DNA from: Marinomonas sp. THO17
GTDB taxonomy: Bacteria; Pseudomonadota; Gammaproteobacteria; Pseudomonadales; Marinomonadaceae
NCBI RefSeq assembly: GCF_040436405.1
Contig: NZ_AP031575.1
Span: 3,785,501 to 3,849,500 of the forward strand
Direction of reading: 5' to 3'
DNA: 64,000 nucleotides
The position numbers were made by a program, and so were the translations under genes. Within the stretch, counting starts at the first letter, position 1. Every line of letters begins with the position of its first letter. Shown piece after piece: positions 34,819-44,110 of the stretch. The notes below the pieces were generated by a model, which was given only the letters and a program-made list of their open reading frames with translations, made no database searches and was not told the DNA's origin.

Positions 34819-34859
34819 AACGCTCCATACTTTTCAGTTCGGAGCGTTTTTCTTTTTTT
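34819..34859 (+). terminator. Rho-independent terminator after argG
   Basis: AACGCTCC pairs with GGAGCGTT across a 13-nt loop, followed by a T-rich tract (TTTTTCTTTTTTT). Confidence 0.9.
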
Positions 34860-34974
34860 GTCCAATTGGTCAGAATTTGCTAACGTATGGCATACTTAAA
34901 TTGAAGAATGTGGCTGCATGTTTAATGACATTGAGTTAACACTCTGCTAGATGCCTCGCTAAAGGAAACATCCT

Positions 34975-35871
34975 ATGACGATTTACAATGTTGGCTCGAT
35001 CAATCTCGATCATGTTTATCAGCTTGATCATTTTGTACGTCCTGGTGAAACCATGGCCTCGGATGACTATCAATGTCTGTTAGGCGGTAAAGGTGCCAAT
35101 CAATCGGTTGCTTTGGCCAAGGCGGGCGCGGATGTGAAGCATGTAGGGGCGATTCATCATTCGAATCAAGCGATTCTCAGTCAGTTGCAATCCCTTGGGG
35201 TTGATACCCAGTTGATTAACACGACAGAGGTGCCTACTGGACATGCCATTATTCAGTTAACCAAGCAGGCTGAAAACGCGATTATTTTGTATCAAGGTGC
35301 TAATCATGCGTTGACTGAGCAGCAAATTGATGACGTATTACAAAATGCTCAGGCAGGCGATTGGGTGCTGTTGCAAAACGAAACCAATTTGATTGAGTAC
35401 GTGATGCAAAAAGCCAAACAATGCGAGGTTAAAGTGGCGTTTAATCCAGCGCCAATGGATGCAGAATTGACCAAGCAAGTCTTGGGGCTTGTGGATTTGC
35501 TGATTGTCAACGAAGTTGAAGCCATGGATCTCATAGGGACGCAAGACATTGCTTCCACCATTAAAGCATTTCCCCAAGCTTACCCAGATTTAGAAGTCTT
35601 GATGACCTTGGGGAAAGATGGCGTGTGCTACTTTAATGGCAAAGAGCATTTGCAAGTTGAGGCATTTTCCGTGCAAGCCGTGGACACCACGGCTGCAGGA
35701 GATACTTTTATTGGCTTTTGCTTATCCGCCCTGATGGCGGGGGAGCCAGTGACTAAAGCTATTCGCCGCGCTTGTGCGGCATCCGCATTGTGTGTTACCC
35801 GCTTAGGTGCGGCAGCTTCCATACCAACGCAGCAAGAAGTTACGGATTTTCTTGCTTTGCAAAATGATTAG
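34975..35871 (+). CDS. rbsK: Ribokinase (PfkB family)
   Basis: A 298-residue sugar kinase. The PfkB signatures are present: GGKGANQSVALAKAGADVKH (about residues 38-57) and DTTAAGDTFIGFCLSALMAG with the catalytic Asp (about 238). It opens IYNVGSINLDHVYQLDHFV, as ribokinases do. It phosphorylates ribose to ribose-5-phosphate. The next gene, a nucleoside hydrolase, starts 31 bp downstream; together they convert ribonucleosides to bases and ribose-5-phosphate. Specificity within the PfkB family is inferred from this pairing. An AAAGGAAA site precedes the ATG. Confidence 0.88.
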   Translation: MTIYNVGSINLDHVYQLDHFVRPGETMASDDYQCLLGGKGANQSVALAKAGADVKHVGAIHHSNQAILSQLQSLGVDTQLINTTEVPTGHAIIQLTKQAENAIILYQGANHALTEQQIDDVLQNAQAGDWVLLQNETNLIEYVMQKAKQCEVKVAFNPAPMDAELTKQVLGLVDLLIVNEVEAMDLIGTQDIASTIKAFPQAYPDLEVLMTLGKDGVCYFNGKEHLQVEAFSVQAVDTTAAGDTFIGFCLSALMAGEPVTKAIRRACAASALCVTRLGAAASIPTQQEVTDFLALQND

Positions 35872-35902
35872 CAAAGCCAAATTAACAGAGGAACAAGCTA
35901 GT

Positions 35903-36844
35903 ATGGCTCGTAAAATTATTATCGATACGGATCCGGGCATTGATGATGCGATGGCGATTTTTTTTGCTTTCCAAGCCCCACAAATTGACGTATTAGGCTT
36001 GACCACTACCTTTGGTAATGTGTCGGTCGATCTTGCCACGCAAAATGCCATTACCTTGACGGAAATTGCCAAAGTTGAGGTGCCTGTTGCCAAAGGGGTG
36101 GACGTGCCTAGTGTGATTGCACCTCGTCCTCATCCTGATTTTGTTCACGGTAAAGACGGTTTTGGTAATATCAATTGGCCAGCGCCGCAAGGTCAGGCGG
36201 TTGACAAAAGTGCGGCGCAATTTATTGTCGATACTGTTCGAGAATACCCTGGTGAAGTCACTATTGTTGCCTTGGGGCCGTTGGGAAACTTAGCGAAAGC
36301 GCTGGAAATGGATCCTGAGGTGGCGAACTTGGTGGATGAAGTGGTATTGATGGGCGGTACTGCCATCGAATATGGTAACGTTTCGCCAGTAGCCGAAGCC
36401 AATATTATGAACGATCCGCATGCGGCGGATAAAGTCTTTACCGCCCCTTGGCAAGTTACCATGATAGGTTTAGACGTGACCCATCAAGTATTATTGGACA
36501 ACAGTGTGCTTGAACGTATTCGTGCAGCCAACCCTGAGCAGGGTGGTTTCTTATACGATTGTGCGCAACACTATATTCATTTCTACAGTAGTCGTTTTGA
36601 TATGGATGGTTGTTATTTCCATGACGCTTCTACCATAGCCTATGTTATGGACCCAAGTATCTTTGGTGTCGAAACCGGTGCCATTCGTGTGGCTTGTGAA
36701 GGCATTGGCATTGGGCAAACCATCTTTGCACCAGAGGGTATGACTTTCCCTGAACCTCATTGGACAGATGTTCCTATGACGCAAGTTTGCATGGAAGTGG
36801 ACAGTGATAAGCTGCTGAAGCTGTTTGAGACCACCTTGTCTTAA
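35903..36844 (+). CDS. Inosine/uridine-preferring nucleoside hydrolase
   Basis: A 313-residue N-ribohydrolase. The Ca2+-binding signature IIIDTDPGIDDAMAIFFAF is at the N-terminus. Also seen are VTIVALGPLGNLAKAL, VLMGGTAIEYGNVSPVAEAN and the catalytic-site HDASTIAYVMDP. It splits ribonucleosides into base and ribose. ATG 35903 is chosen because the domain starts right there, with GAGGAAC upstream; ATG 35864, overlapping the rbsK stop, is an alternative. It is the second gene of an rbsK operon for nucleoside salvage, closed by a 14-bp-stem terminator. Confidence 0.92.
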   Translation: MARKIIIDTDPGIDDAMAIFFAFQAPQIDVLGLTTTFGNVSVDLATQNAITLTEIAKVEVPVAKGVDVPSVIAPRPHPDFVHGKDGFGNINWPAPQGQAVDKSAAQFIVDTVREYPGEVTIVALGPLGNLAKALEMDPEVANLVDEVVLMGGTAIEYGNVSPVAEANIMNDPHAADKVFTAPWQVTMIGLDVTHQVLLDNSVLERIRAANPEQGGFLYDCAQHYIHFYSSRFDMDGCYFHDASTIAYVMDPSIFGVETGAIRVACEGIGIGQTIFAPEGMTFPEPHWTDVPMTQVCMEVDSDKLLKLFETTLS

Positions 36845-36863
36845 GCACTTGCTGCATACAAAT

Positions 36864-36899
36864 ATAAAGGCATAAAGGCGTACGTCTTTATGCCTTTAT
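36864..36899. terminator. Rho-independent terminator after the nucleoside hydrolase
   Basis: A perfect 14-bp stem, ATAAAGGCATAAAG/CTTTATGCCTTTAT, with an 8-nt loop. A weak T-rich stretch follows. Confidence 0.85.
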
Positions 36900-36975
36900 T
36901 ATTTTTAGTCTTTATAATAAGCCGATACTATTTTTCAACGCCTAAAATGTTTATTGAATTAAGGCCTAGGACCCT

Positions 36976-37806
36976 ATGACAAACACTGACATGAGTCTGT
37001 TAAAGACACTTCTTCTTAGTTCGTCTTATCAGCGAGCAACTCATCTGGCGATTCGCTCGGACGAACTTAGTCAGTCTTTACAGGCTGAAGCTGAGTGGGC
37101 TGCACATAATAAATGGGCTGGGGTAGGCCATGCTTTACTGGTGGTATTGCTCGGTGTCGTGGCTGGTCAATTGCTTGTCACCCTGTTGGGGGAGATGAAC
37201 ATTTACCAATATGTTTCTAAATTAACCTATTTCTTTTTGTTGGTAATGGGTTACCTATTGTCTATTGTTGGTTCCTGCTATGTGTTGTTTAAAAGCTTTA
37301 AAGTCTATCAAAATAGAAGGCTGTCTTTGCTCTCTGCGCATCTAACCCAGAAGGGGTTGGTATTTGATAAAAATATCAAACTGATGACGGTTGAAGGATT
37401 GATCAATTTGGAAGAGAACCTTGTTCTAGCGCAGCAAGGGGACAGTAATGCCTTGTTGCAATTGTCATTGGCCATATTGGAAGGGCGCTATCTAAAGGCG
37501 AATGTTAACATGGCAATGGCTCTGGCTGCGGTCGCCGCTGATCTTAATAACAGTCGTGCTGCGTATTTGGTTGCACAGGCTTTTGACGCCAATCTTGATG
37601 TAAAATTGTCGGCACAAGAGGCCGAAATAGCGGCGTTGAAAGAAGAGCAAAGTCATTTGTTTTGGCTGCAAAGAGCGGCGGAATTAGGGTCATACAAAGC
37701 CAAATCCGATTTGGCGAGAAAAGCAGCGCCTGATTCTTTGGTTACGAAATCAAAAGCCGCGAAATCGACTCAAGACTTGGTAGAGGCAGCAGTGCTAGAA
37801 GAGTAA
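36976..37806 (+). CDS. Membrane-anchored protein with Sel1-like helical tail
   Basis: A 276-residue protein. Two membrane helices lie at about residues 50-70 (VGHALLVVLLGVVAGQLLV) and 80-108 (LTYFFLLVMGYLLSIVGSCY). The C-terminal half is soluble, helical and alanine-rich. It contains AQQGDSNALLQLSLAILEGR and WLQRAAELGSYKAKSDLAR, which resemble Sel1/TPR repeats (A-x-x-G-x-x-x-A). It may be a scaffold at the inner membrane. No specific function can be given. It stands alone between two terminators. Confidence 0.7.
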   Translation: MTNTDMSLLKTLLLSSSYQRATHLAIRSDELSQSLQAEAEWAAHNKWAGVGHALLVVLLGVVAGQLLVTLLGEMNIYQYVSKLTYFFLLVMGYLLSIVGSCYVLFKSFKVYQNRRLSLLSAHLTQKGLVFDKNIKLMTVEGLINLEENLVLAQQGDSNALLQLSLAILEGRYLKANVNMAMALAAVAADLNNSRAAYLVAQAFDANLDVKLSAQEAEIAALKEEQSHLFWLQRAAELGSYKAKSDLARKAAPDSLVTKSKAAKSTQDLVEAAVLEE

Positions 37807-37883
37807 TCTTGCCGACTAAATCAAGAAACGAAACAGGTCATTGAACATCTAGTGAAACGGTTATGGCGCAGTAGGTAAGGTTA

Positions 37884-38210
37884 TTAGCTGTGGTAATCCA
37901 CGTATTGTTTAATAAATTCCACATCACTTTTGGCTATGGTGTGGAATTTGAATTTTAAATAATGCTTATTGTGCTCGTTGAGTATATCCAACTCTGGGTC
38001 ACATAACACCTTGATCAACTTACGTCTGCCTTCGTGCATGGCTTTTAATTCAAGTTTCACCATTTTTGAGCCTTCTATCCCTGATGGAGCCTCCACTTCA
38101 ATCATTTTAGTGGATATATTTGTGCAATGGATGGGCATGACTTTACCATTAATCAGAAACAAAGAGCCCGTCCAATAACATCGAACATAAGGGGATTGAG
38201 TGGTAGACAT
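37884..38210 (-). CDS. Small PilZ-like protein (tentative)
   Basis: A 108-residue soluble protein. ATG 38210 is chosen because AAAGGAACGC lies just upstream. Strand-rich segments YVRCYWTGSLFLINGK, PIHCTNISTKMIEVEAP and KMVKLELKAMHEGRRKLIK follow the PilZ-type beta-barrel order, and NIS stands where PilZ has D/N-x-S-x-x-G. The RxxxR c-di-GMP motif is not present, so c-di-GMP binding is doubtful. It is downstream of the aminotransferase gene on the same strand but separated from it by a hairpin. Confidence 0.5.
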   Translation of the reverse strand: MSTTQSPYVRCYWTGSLFLINGKVMPIHCTNISTKMIEVEAPSGIEGSKMVKLELKAMHEGRRKLIKVLCDPELDILNEHNKHYLKFKFHTIAKSDVEFIKQYVDYHS

Positions 38211-38296
38211 AATGCGTTCCTTTCTCGCGTTAGCTGTCAGTATGTGGCGACGCAACAGTATAATGTAAGTTTTTTAGTGTGGAAAGAAAAGAAAGG

Positions 38297-38334
38297 CAAT
38301 AGGTTGAACCTCTATTTTTTAATTCAACCTATTG
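38297..38334 (-). terminator. Hairpin after the aminotransferase gene
   Basis: A perfect 12-bp stem CAATAGGTTGAA/TTCAACCTATTG with a 14-nt A/T-rich loop. It lies 23 bp past the aminotransferase stop on the minus strand. Confidence 0.65.
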
Positions 38335-38356
38335 ATTTAAATATGTATTTTTTATT

Positions 38357-39694
38357 TTAGCAGATGGATCTAATGCTTTCGCCGAGGGCGTCAATCAAAC
38401 TGCTTATTTCGTGCTCTTCTGTGGTAAAAGGTGGCGCTAACTGAATGGTATCGCCTCCATAACGCACGTAATAACCCTTATCCCACATGGACATGGCAAT
38501 TTGGAAAGGACGTTTTGCCGCTTCTCCATCCACTGCGGCTAAGCTGAAACCGGCAGCAAATCCGTAATTACGAATATCAGTGATAGCGTCACTGACTCCT
38601 TTTAAAGAGTGAACATAGTTTTCCCATGTACTACTCATGTTTTTAACTCGGTCAATTAAACCTTCAGAGCGGAGGGTTTCTAAGGAAGCTAATCCAGCAG
38701 CGCAGGCAATAGGATGAGCGGAGTAGGTATATCCATGCGGCACTTCTAACATATAATCTGGACCACCCGTTGCCATAAAGGTGTCGTATATTTCCTGTTT
38801 AAACACAGTTGCCCCCATTGGGATAACACCATTGGTAACTTGTTTCGCCATAGTAATGATGTCTGGGGTGACGCCAAAGGCTTCTGAGCCTGTTTTCGCG
38901 CCCATGCGACCAAATGCCGTAATCACCTCATCAAAAATCAACAAAATATTATGTTGATCGCAAATCTCTCTTAAACGTTGCAAATAGCCTTGCGGTGGTA
39001 CTATCACACCGGCGGAGCCAGACATGGGCTCTACTATCACTGCGGCGATGTTTGATGCATCGTGCAGAGTGATTAAATTGAGCAATTCTTCAGCACGTTC
39101 TTTGCCTTGTGCGGCCATGCCTTTACTGAACTCTGCACCTGGAACCTGTGTATGTGGCAAATGATAAGCTTCTAAACCTTGTCCATAGAGAGTTCTGTTT
39201 GCTGGAATACCGCCTACACTGAAACCAGAAATACCTGCTCCATGGTAGCCTTTTGCGCGACCAATGAACTTGGTTTTGCTGCCCATGCCTTTTTTGCGCC
39301 AGTAAGCACGCGAAATTTTCAACGCAGTATCAACGGATTCGGAACCTGAACCGGTAAAAAAAACTCGATTAAGGCCTTCTGGCATAAATTCACTGATCTG
39401 TTCTGCCAGTTGGAAAGATTTATCATGACCAAATTGAAATGCAGGTGCATAATCTAGCTGCTTAACTTGTTTGCTGACCGCTTCCACTATGCTAGGAACG
39501 GCATGTCCTAAACCACAGGTCCACAATCCGGATAAACCGTCAAAAATCTGACGACCATCCGCATCTGTGTAGTAATGACCATTCGCCGCAGTGAGAATAC
39601 GAGGGTCTTTCTTGAATTGACGGTTTCCTGTGTAAGCCATCCAGTGGGCGTCAAGCTGAGCTTGTGACAGGTTGGTTTTAGTAGTTTGGCTCAT
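38357..39694 (-). CDS. Omega-amino acid:pyruvate aminotransferase (class III)
   Basis: A 445-residue PLP enzyme. It opens LDAHWMAYTGNRQFKKDPRI and contains GLSGLWTCGLGH. These match beta-alanine:pyruvate and related omega-transaminases. The PLP site is DIITMAKQVTNGVIPMGATV with the catalytic Lys, preceded by LLIFDEVITAFGRMG. It moves an amino group from omega-amino acids (such as beta-alanine, GABA or taurine) to pyruvate; the exact donor is unknown. It stands alone, divergent from the autoinducer synthase gene. Confidence 0.9.
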   Translation of the reverse strand: MSQTTKTNLSQAQLDAHWMAYTGNRQFKKDPRILTAANGHYYTDADGRQIFDGLSGLWTCGLGHAVPSIVEAVSKQVKQLDYAPAFQFGHDKSFQLAEQISEFMPEGLNRVFFTGSGSESVDTALKISRAYWRKKGMGSKTKFIGRAKGYHGAGISGFSVGGIPANRTLYGQGLEAYHLPHTQVPGAEFSKGMAAQGKERAEELLNLITLHDASNIAAVIVEPMSGSAGVIVPPQGYLQRLREICDQHNILLIFDEVITAFGRMGAKTGSEAFGVTPDIITMAKQVTNGVIPMGATVFKQEIYDTFMATGGPDYMLEVPHGYTYSAHPIACAAGLASLETLRSEGLIDRVKNMSSTWENYVHSLKGVSDAITDIRNYGFAAGFSLAAVDGEAAKRPFQIAMSMWDKGYYVRYGGDTIQLAPPFTTEEHEISSLIDALGESIRSIC

Positions 39695-40230
39695 GGCATT
39701 CTCTCTATCAGAATAGCAAATAATAGGATCATCATGCCGTGCTTGAATGGTTTAGTAAATTGGTAATTATTTAATCTTACGTAATCTTTTAGTTACTTTA
39801 ATATTGATTTATTTTTCTATAAAAATGGATTTTATTATTTCAATTGTTTGTTCATTTCTTTTAGCCGACTTTCTTTTAAATAAGGATTATCGTCTTTGTA
39901 ACACTTCTACTGATTGATTTTATTTATTCCTCCTTACAATGGGAATTGATCCCTAATGGTTGGGGATCATATTCACCTCGGAAAATTGGAAAGAAGCAGT
40001 CGGATTGTCTCAGCCAGTCTTGACATATTTTCTTATCATTTTTAAGTGAAGAATGATAAGGGTGACATTGATAAAGACCTTTTTGGTAAAACAATCGGGT
40101 GAATTTATGAATTTCCCATTCCACTTAGGTCTGATGAGAAGATGTGGCAATTTGGTTGTGTCATTTAATGAAGGTTTTTTTTCTCTTTTTTGAGTTATTC
40201 AAAATGCCCAAAGGCAATAGGAGAAAATTC
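39695..40230. promoter_or_regulatory. 536-bp divergent promoter region upstream of cqsA
   Basis: No gene; strongly AT-rich. A perfect inverted repeat TGATCCC-N9-GGGATCA lies at 39947-39969 and could be an operator or a stem-loop. It is about 260 bp before the cqsA start and nearly the same distance from the aminotransferase gene. The long leader suggests regulated expression of the synthase. Confidence 0.4.
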
Positions 40231-41454
40231 ATGATAAATGAGACTAGGTATTATCCCAATTATTTGGCCAAAAAAGTAAACGCACATGTAGAACGCTGTG
40301 AAAAATTAGGAGGACGTAACCCTTTACATGGTCTTAATCCTACATTGACGTCACTTAAATTGATCAGTAATGATTATCTTGCATTAGCGAATCATCCGAA
40401 CATCCTCGCAGCACAACGAAAAGTGTTAGATAGCATGGAAGATACTATTGTCATGTCTTCGATTTTTCTACACGGAGACAATCCTCAATTGAGGTTTGAG
40501 CAGCGTATGGCAGATTTCATGCAAGCAGATGAGACGGTACTTAGTCAGTCCGGGTATAACGCTAATATTGGTTTAGTTCAGGCGATTGTTGAGGGCGCTG
40601 AAGTGCCTATTTATGTTGATATGTTGGCGCACATGTCATTGTGGGATGGGACGCATTATAGCAAGGCTTCGGTTTATCCATTTCGTCATAACAGTGTTGA
40701 ACACATGGCAGCATTGGTTAAGAAACATGGTCCGGGTCTGGTCATGGTGGATTCGGTTTACAGTTCCAATGGCAGTGTTTGTCCGTTAAAAGAATTGGTA
40801 GATACGGCGTATGATATGGGCTGCTTGTTATTAGTAGACGAATCGCACTCCCTTGGTACTCATGGACCCCAAGGTCGTGGTTTGGTGGTGGAGTATGGTT
40901 TGCAAGACAAGGTGATGTTCCGTACCGCCAGCTTGGCAAAAGCCTTTGCTGGTAGAGCTGGCATTATCAGCTGTCCTAAAGGTTTTGCGGATTATTTAAA
41001 ATGTACGGCTAACCCATCCATTTTTAGTTCCGCTCTTTTGCCATATGAAATCGCTGGTTTGAATGCAACCTTGGATTTAATAATGCTTGCTGATGAGAAA
41101 CGAAAACAATTGGTTTTAAATGCCAATTATTTAAGGCAATCTTTGTTGGGTTTGGGTTATAACACCACGGCTTCTAAATCGCAGATTATTGCCTTAGAGG
41201 TTGGTTCTGAATGGCTAACTACGGTATTAAAGGATGCTTTAGAGGCTAAGGATGTTTTTGGATCCGTCTTTTGTGCACCTGCCACGGCGAAAAATCGAGC
41301 CTTAATGCGTTTATCTGTTAATTCAGCTTTAACTATTAATCAATTAGATAAAGTCATTCAGGTATTCAAAGAGATTAGAGAGGATATTAGCTTAGATAAA
41401 TGGCGTTCTACGAGGAAAATATCGGCTGATTTTATCGAGGCGTCAGTAGCTTAA
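40231..41454 (+). CDS. cqsA: Alpha-hydroxyketone autoinducer synthase (CqsA/LqsA family)
   Basis: A 407-residue PLP enzyme of the alpha-oxoamine synthase type. CqsA-specific blocks are LISNDYLALANHPNILAAQ, VYVDxxAHMSLWDG (YVDMLAHMSLWDGTHY), GPGLVMVDSVYSSNGSVCPL, LLVDESHSLGTHGPQGRG, and the PLP lysine K237 in RTASLAKAFAGRAG. The end has VFGSVFCAPATAKNRALMRL. It would join an acyl-CoA and an amino acid-derived unit to make a CAI-1/LAI-1-like signal. ATG 40231 is chosen because AGGAGA lies 7 nt before it; upstream in-frame codons lack this. A kinase and response regulator are convergent downstream. Confidence 0.92.
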   Translation: MINETRYYPNYLAKKVNAHVERCEKLGGRNPLHGLNPTLTSLKLISNDYLALANHPNILAAQRKVLDSMEDTIVMSSIFLHGDNPQLRFEQRMADFMQADETVLSQSGYNANIGLVQAIVEGAEVPIYVDMLAHMSLWDGTHYSKASVYPFRHNSVEHMAALVKKHGPGLVMVDSVYSSNGSVCPLKELVDTAYDMGCLLLVDESHSLGTHGPQGRGLVVEYGLQDKVMFRTASLAKAFAGRAGIISCPKGFADYLKCTANPSIFSSALLPYEIAGLNATLDLIMLADEKRKQLVLNANYLRQSLLGLGYNTTASKSQIIALEVGSEWLTTVLKDALEAKDVFGSVFCAPATAKNRALMRLSVNSALTINQLDKVIQVFKEIREDISLDKWRSTRKISADFIEASVA

Positions 41455-41471
41455 TGATTTGATTAGGAGTG

Positions 41472-41503
41472 GTTCTGCGAGGGGGCTTATTACCTCGCAG
41501 AAC
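41472..41503. terminator. Hairpin between convergent cqsA and response regulator genes
   Basis: A perfect 11-bp stem GTTCTGCGAGG/CCTCGCAGAAC with a 10-nt loop. No clear T tract follows, so termination efficiency is uncertain. Confidence 0.6.
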
Positions 41504-41529
41504 TTGCTGGTCATTATCCACTATTCACG

Positions 41530-42516
41530 TTAGGAGACTCTTTGTTTCGGGGTAATAATGTTACATTCTTCTATAAAAGCCGCTAAGTAGTTGTCTTCAC
41601 CCTTGATTTTAACGCATGGGTAAAAGAAGTCTTGCCAGCTGTCTTCAATGTTTGGGTGATAAAAACCGTCCATACTGGGGAATAATGGGATGCTGGTAGG
41701 CTTATCCAATAATTTTAATAATCCCGATGGCGCTTTGGCGTCGATGGCGATTTCTTTGTGAACCTTGATGTCTTCTTTGGTGAGCAGTAACAAGCGGTAA
41801 CGTTTTCCTGAATTATCCAAGAGTAAAAAATCAGCTGAGGATGGGCTCAATTCAGTATGTAAGTGGTATTCAACAATGTCTTTTTGCTTCATCAGAGAAA
41901 AGAAATAATCTACCACCGCAGGGTCCTCAACCAGAGGAGACTGCAATGTTAAACCCTCTCGAAGAACTCTGTTCATGTCATTGAAGTAGTCCTGCTGGTA
42001 CTTCTCAATCAATTGGTTGATTTTCGGCAGAACATCTTGCACATTTTTTTTCAGATAAAAATCAATCACCTTATTATTTAGTGCTTCAATGGCAATGTGT
42101 TCGTCTGCTACACCGGTCAAGAGCACTTTTTTTATGTAAGGATTGTTAATGGCCTTACAAACATCCAAACCATTGTAATCTGAACCCGGCATAGCGTAGT
42201 CCGTTACTAGTACGGAAGGTTCTGAAAAGCGCTGTTGATTAAGGGTTTTGTGTAAGATTGACTTGCAATCGAATTTATAGTGGTAATCAGAACCGTTTAG
42301 AGACCATTGGTTGTCTTTTTCCAATGCCGGATGATGCTGCGTGTTGTCATTAATATACTGTATGGCTTGTTGCGGATGAAGAAAGCTTTGATAAATGGTA
42401 TCTGCTTTTAGCGCCAATGGAATACTATCAAGAAAGGCTTGATGGTCATCCAGAAAGACCACTGTGGTGGGGTGAAAATACGCATTAATTTTTTTTTGAT
42501 CAGGTTGAAGCATCAT
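41530..42516 (-). CDS. Response regulator of the CqsA-linked circuit (LqsR-like)
   Basis: A 328-residue protein with an N-terminal receiver domain. The acidic pair is in VVFLDDHQAF (D23/D24). The phosphorylation Asp is probably D106 in SVLVTDYAMPG, Thr134 is in VLLTGVADEH, and the Lys is at 156 in FYLKKN. Between the second helix and third strand the receiver carries an insertion of about 45 residues (about 55-98). The C-terminal ~160 residues match no known output domain and contain no helix-turn-helix, as in Legionella LqsR. It is 30 bp downstream of the histidine kinase gene, in one operon with it. Confidence 0.82.
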   Translation of the reverse strand: MMLQPDQKKINAYFHPTTVVFLDDHQAFLDSIPLALKADTIYQSFLHPQQAIQYINDNTQHHPALEKDNQWSLNGSDYHYKFDCKSILHKTLNQQRFSEPSVLVTDYAMPGSDYNGLDVCKAINNPYIKKVLLTGVADEHIAIEALNNKVIDFYLKKNVQDVLPKINQLIEKYQQDYFNDMNRVLREGLTLQSPLVEDPAVVDYFFSLMKQKDIVEYHLHTELSPSSADFLLLDNSGKRYRLLLLTKEDIKVHKEIAIDAKAPSGLLKLLDKPTSIPLFPSMDGFYHPNIEDSWQDFFYPCVKIKGEDNYLAAFIEECNIITPKQRVS

Positions 42517-42546
42517 TCAAATTCCATCTTTATAGTTACTTACTTT

Positions 42547-43860
42547 TTATGGAGCGGGGAAGCTTAAAGTAAATTCAGTGTATTCCCCGAGCTTAGAATC
42601 GCACGTAATATCAGCATTAAAACTGGTTAACACTTTTTTGCAAAACGCCAAGCCGATGCCAGTGCCGGCCCCTTTGTCCAAATTGGCAGAGGAATAAAAA
42701 CTCTCAAAAATAGATAGCCTATCTTTTAATGAGATGCCTTTGCCATTGTCCCTGAAGTATAGATAATTTTCATTGTTTGTTTTTTTTAAGTGAAGTTCAA
42801 TACTGGCCTCTGAGGTTGTATTTGTAAAGACTAGAGCGTTTTTTATTAGGTTGAATATCACATGCATCATCAGGAGATCAGAGCCGAAAAACTGAAAGTC
42901 GTCACTAAGATGTGTGGTAACTATGTTTCTTTCATCTTGTGAATCAAATGGATAGCGCTCAATTGCTTGGGTCACTATATCGGCCATGGAAAAATATTCG
43001 AATTCCTCTTGGTTAATTTTTGATTTTCCCAGACTCATTAGAAGAATATCAATGACAGTATTGGAATGTTGGACTTCGTTTTTAATTTGCTCCAAAGAAG
43101 CGTTTAGAATGCTAAAAGTTTGAGATTTTATTGGCTGTTCAACCAGATTATGTTTATTTGCTAGCTCATAGACATTGAGCAATTCTGGTAGGTATCGATT
43201 TAAACCATGAGCATGGTTGTGAATGGTCATCAGAGGGGTTCTGAGCTCATGAGAAATTTCAGCCCCGATTGAGGCCAATACTTTTAGTTTTTCTTGTTTT
43301 AATCGGTATGGATAGTAAAAAATAATGCTAGTTGTTACGATCAAAAAGCTATAGATTGGGAGCTGTTCATAGTAATTGGAAAACGTAACTGTTTCTACAC
43401 TAAAAACATATAATAGTATGGCTAAGGAAGCGCCGATTATTAGCATTGAAATAAACAAAATCCAATTGTATGCAAGCAATATTGATATGGCCAGTCCTCC
43501 CATCATTGACATTCCCCAAATCAGACTCCCATTATTCATTAATAGCATATAGGTAAAGAAAAAGGGTAATGAATAGGTTATGGTTATGATCCAATAAAGG
43601 TTTGTATAAGGACGCATCCAATTAGGCCAATTGTTGAGAAAGGCTATTCCTAAAAACAGTAGAGATCCTATTAAGCGCAATGTTAAGTTTTCATAGGGTT
43701 GTGGAAAGAGATAAGCCCATATCAAATAGTACAAAGGAAAACCAAATACTCCAATAAAGCTGATGTAAACAGTATGTGGGAGAAAATACTCTGCACTGTC
43801 ATTTAGAGCTTGATTGAGACGAATATTTACATAGCGAAAGCATTTTCTAATCGTTTGCAC
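42547..43860 (-). CDS. Membrane sensor histidine kinase (CqsS/LqsS-like)
   Basis: A 437-residue inner-membrane kinase. About six hydrophobic helices cover residues 25-190, with almost no periplasmic domain. The H-box is ISHELRTPLMTIHNH with H204. The ATPase domain has the N-box NLIKNALVFTN, the G1 box YFRDNGKGISL, and GAGTGIGLAFCKKVL. CqsS and LqsS sense alpha-hydroxyketones through such a membrane bundle. Unlike Vibrio CqsS it has no fused receiver domain; the response regulator at 41530 is a separate gene. A role in detecting the CqsA product is inferred from gene context. Confidence 0.85.
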   Translation of the reverse strand: MQTIRKCFRYVNIRLNQALNDSAEYFLPHTVYISFIGVFGFPLYYLIWAYLFPQPYENLTLRLIGSLLFLGIAFLNNWPNWMRPYTNLYWIITITYSLPFFFTYMLLMNNGSLIWGMSMMGGLAISILLAYNWILFISMLIIGASLAILLYVFSVETVTFSNYYEQLPIYSFLIVTTSIIFYYPYRLKQEKLKVLASIGAEISHELRTPLMTIHNHAHGLNRYLPELLNVYELANKHNLVEQPIKSQTFSILNASLEQIKNEVQHSNTVIDILLMSLGKSKINQEEFEYFSMADIVTQAIERYPFDSQDERNIVTTHLSDDFQFFGSDLLMMHVIFNLIKNALVFTNTTSEASIELHLKKTNNENYLYFRDNGKGISLKDRLSIFESFYSSANLDKGAGTGIGLAFCKKVLTSFNADITCDSKLGEYTEFTLSFPAP

Positions 43861-44110
43861 TTTCTTAATCTTCCTTGTAATAATCAGCTTAAGGTATTGT
43901 TTTATCTGATTTAAATAACTCGTCTGGTAACCTTGATTTGCTGTTTGTTAGAAACAACTTTGTTTGTTAGAAGCAACATAGATTGCTTAAAGCAGGCTTT
44001 GTATTTTCATGCTATTACAGTTGGTAGAAGAGCACAATGCGTAATTGATGAAAGGTCTATTGGATAAAACTGAATGCCTTAAGCGTAACCTTGTAGAGAG
44101 CAAGTAGCAT

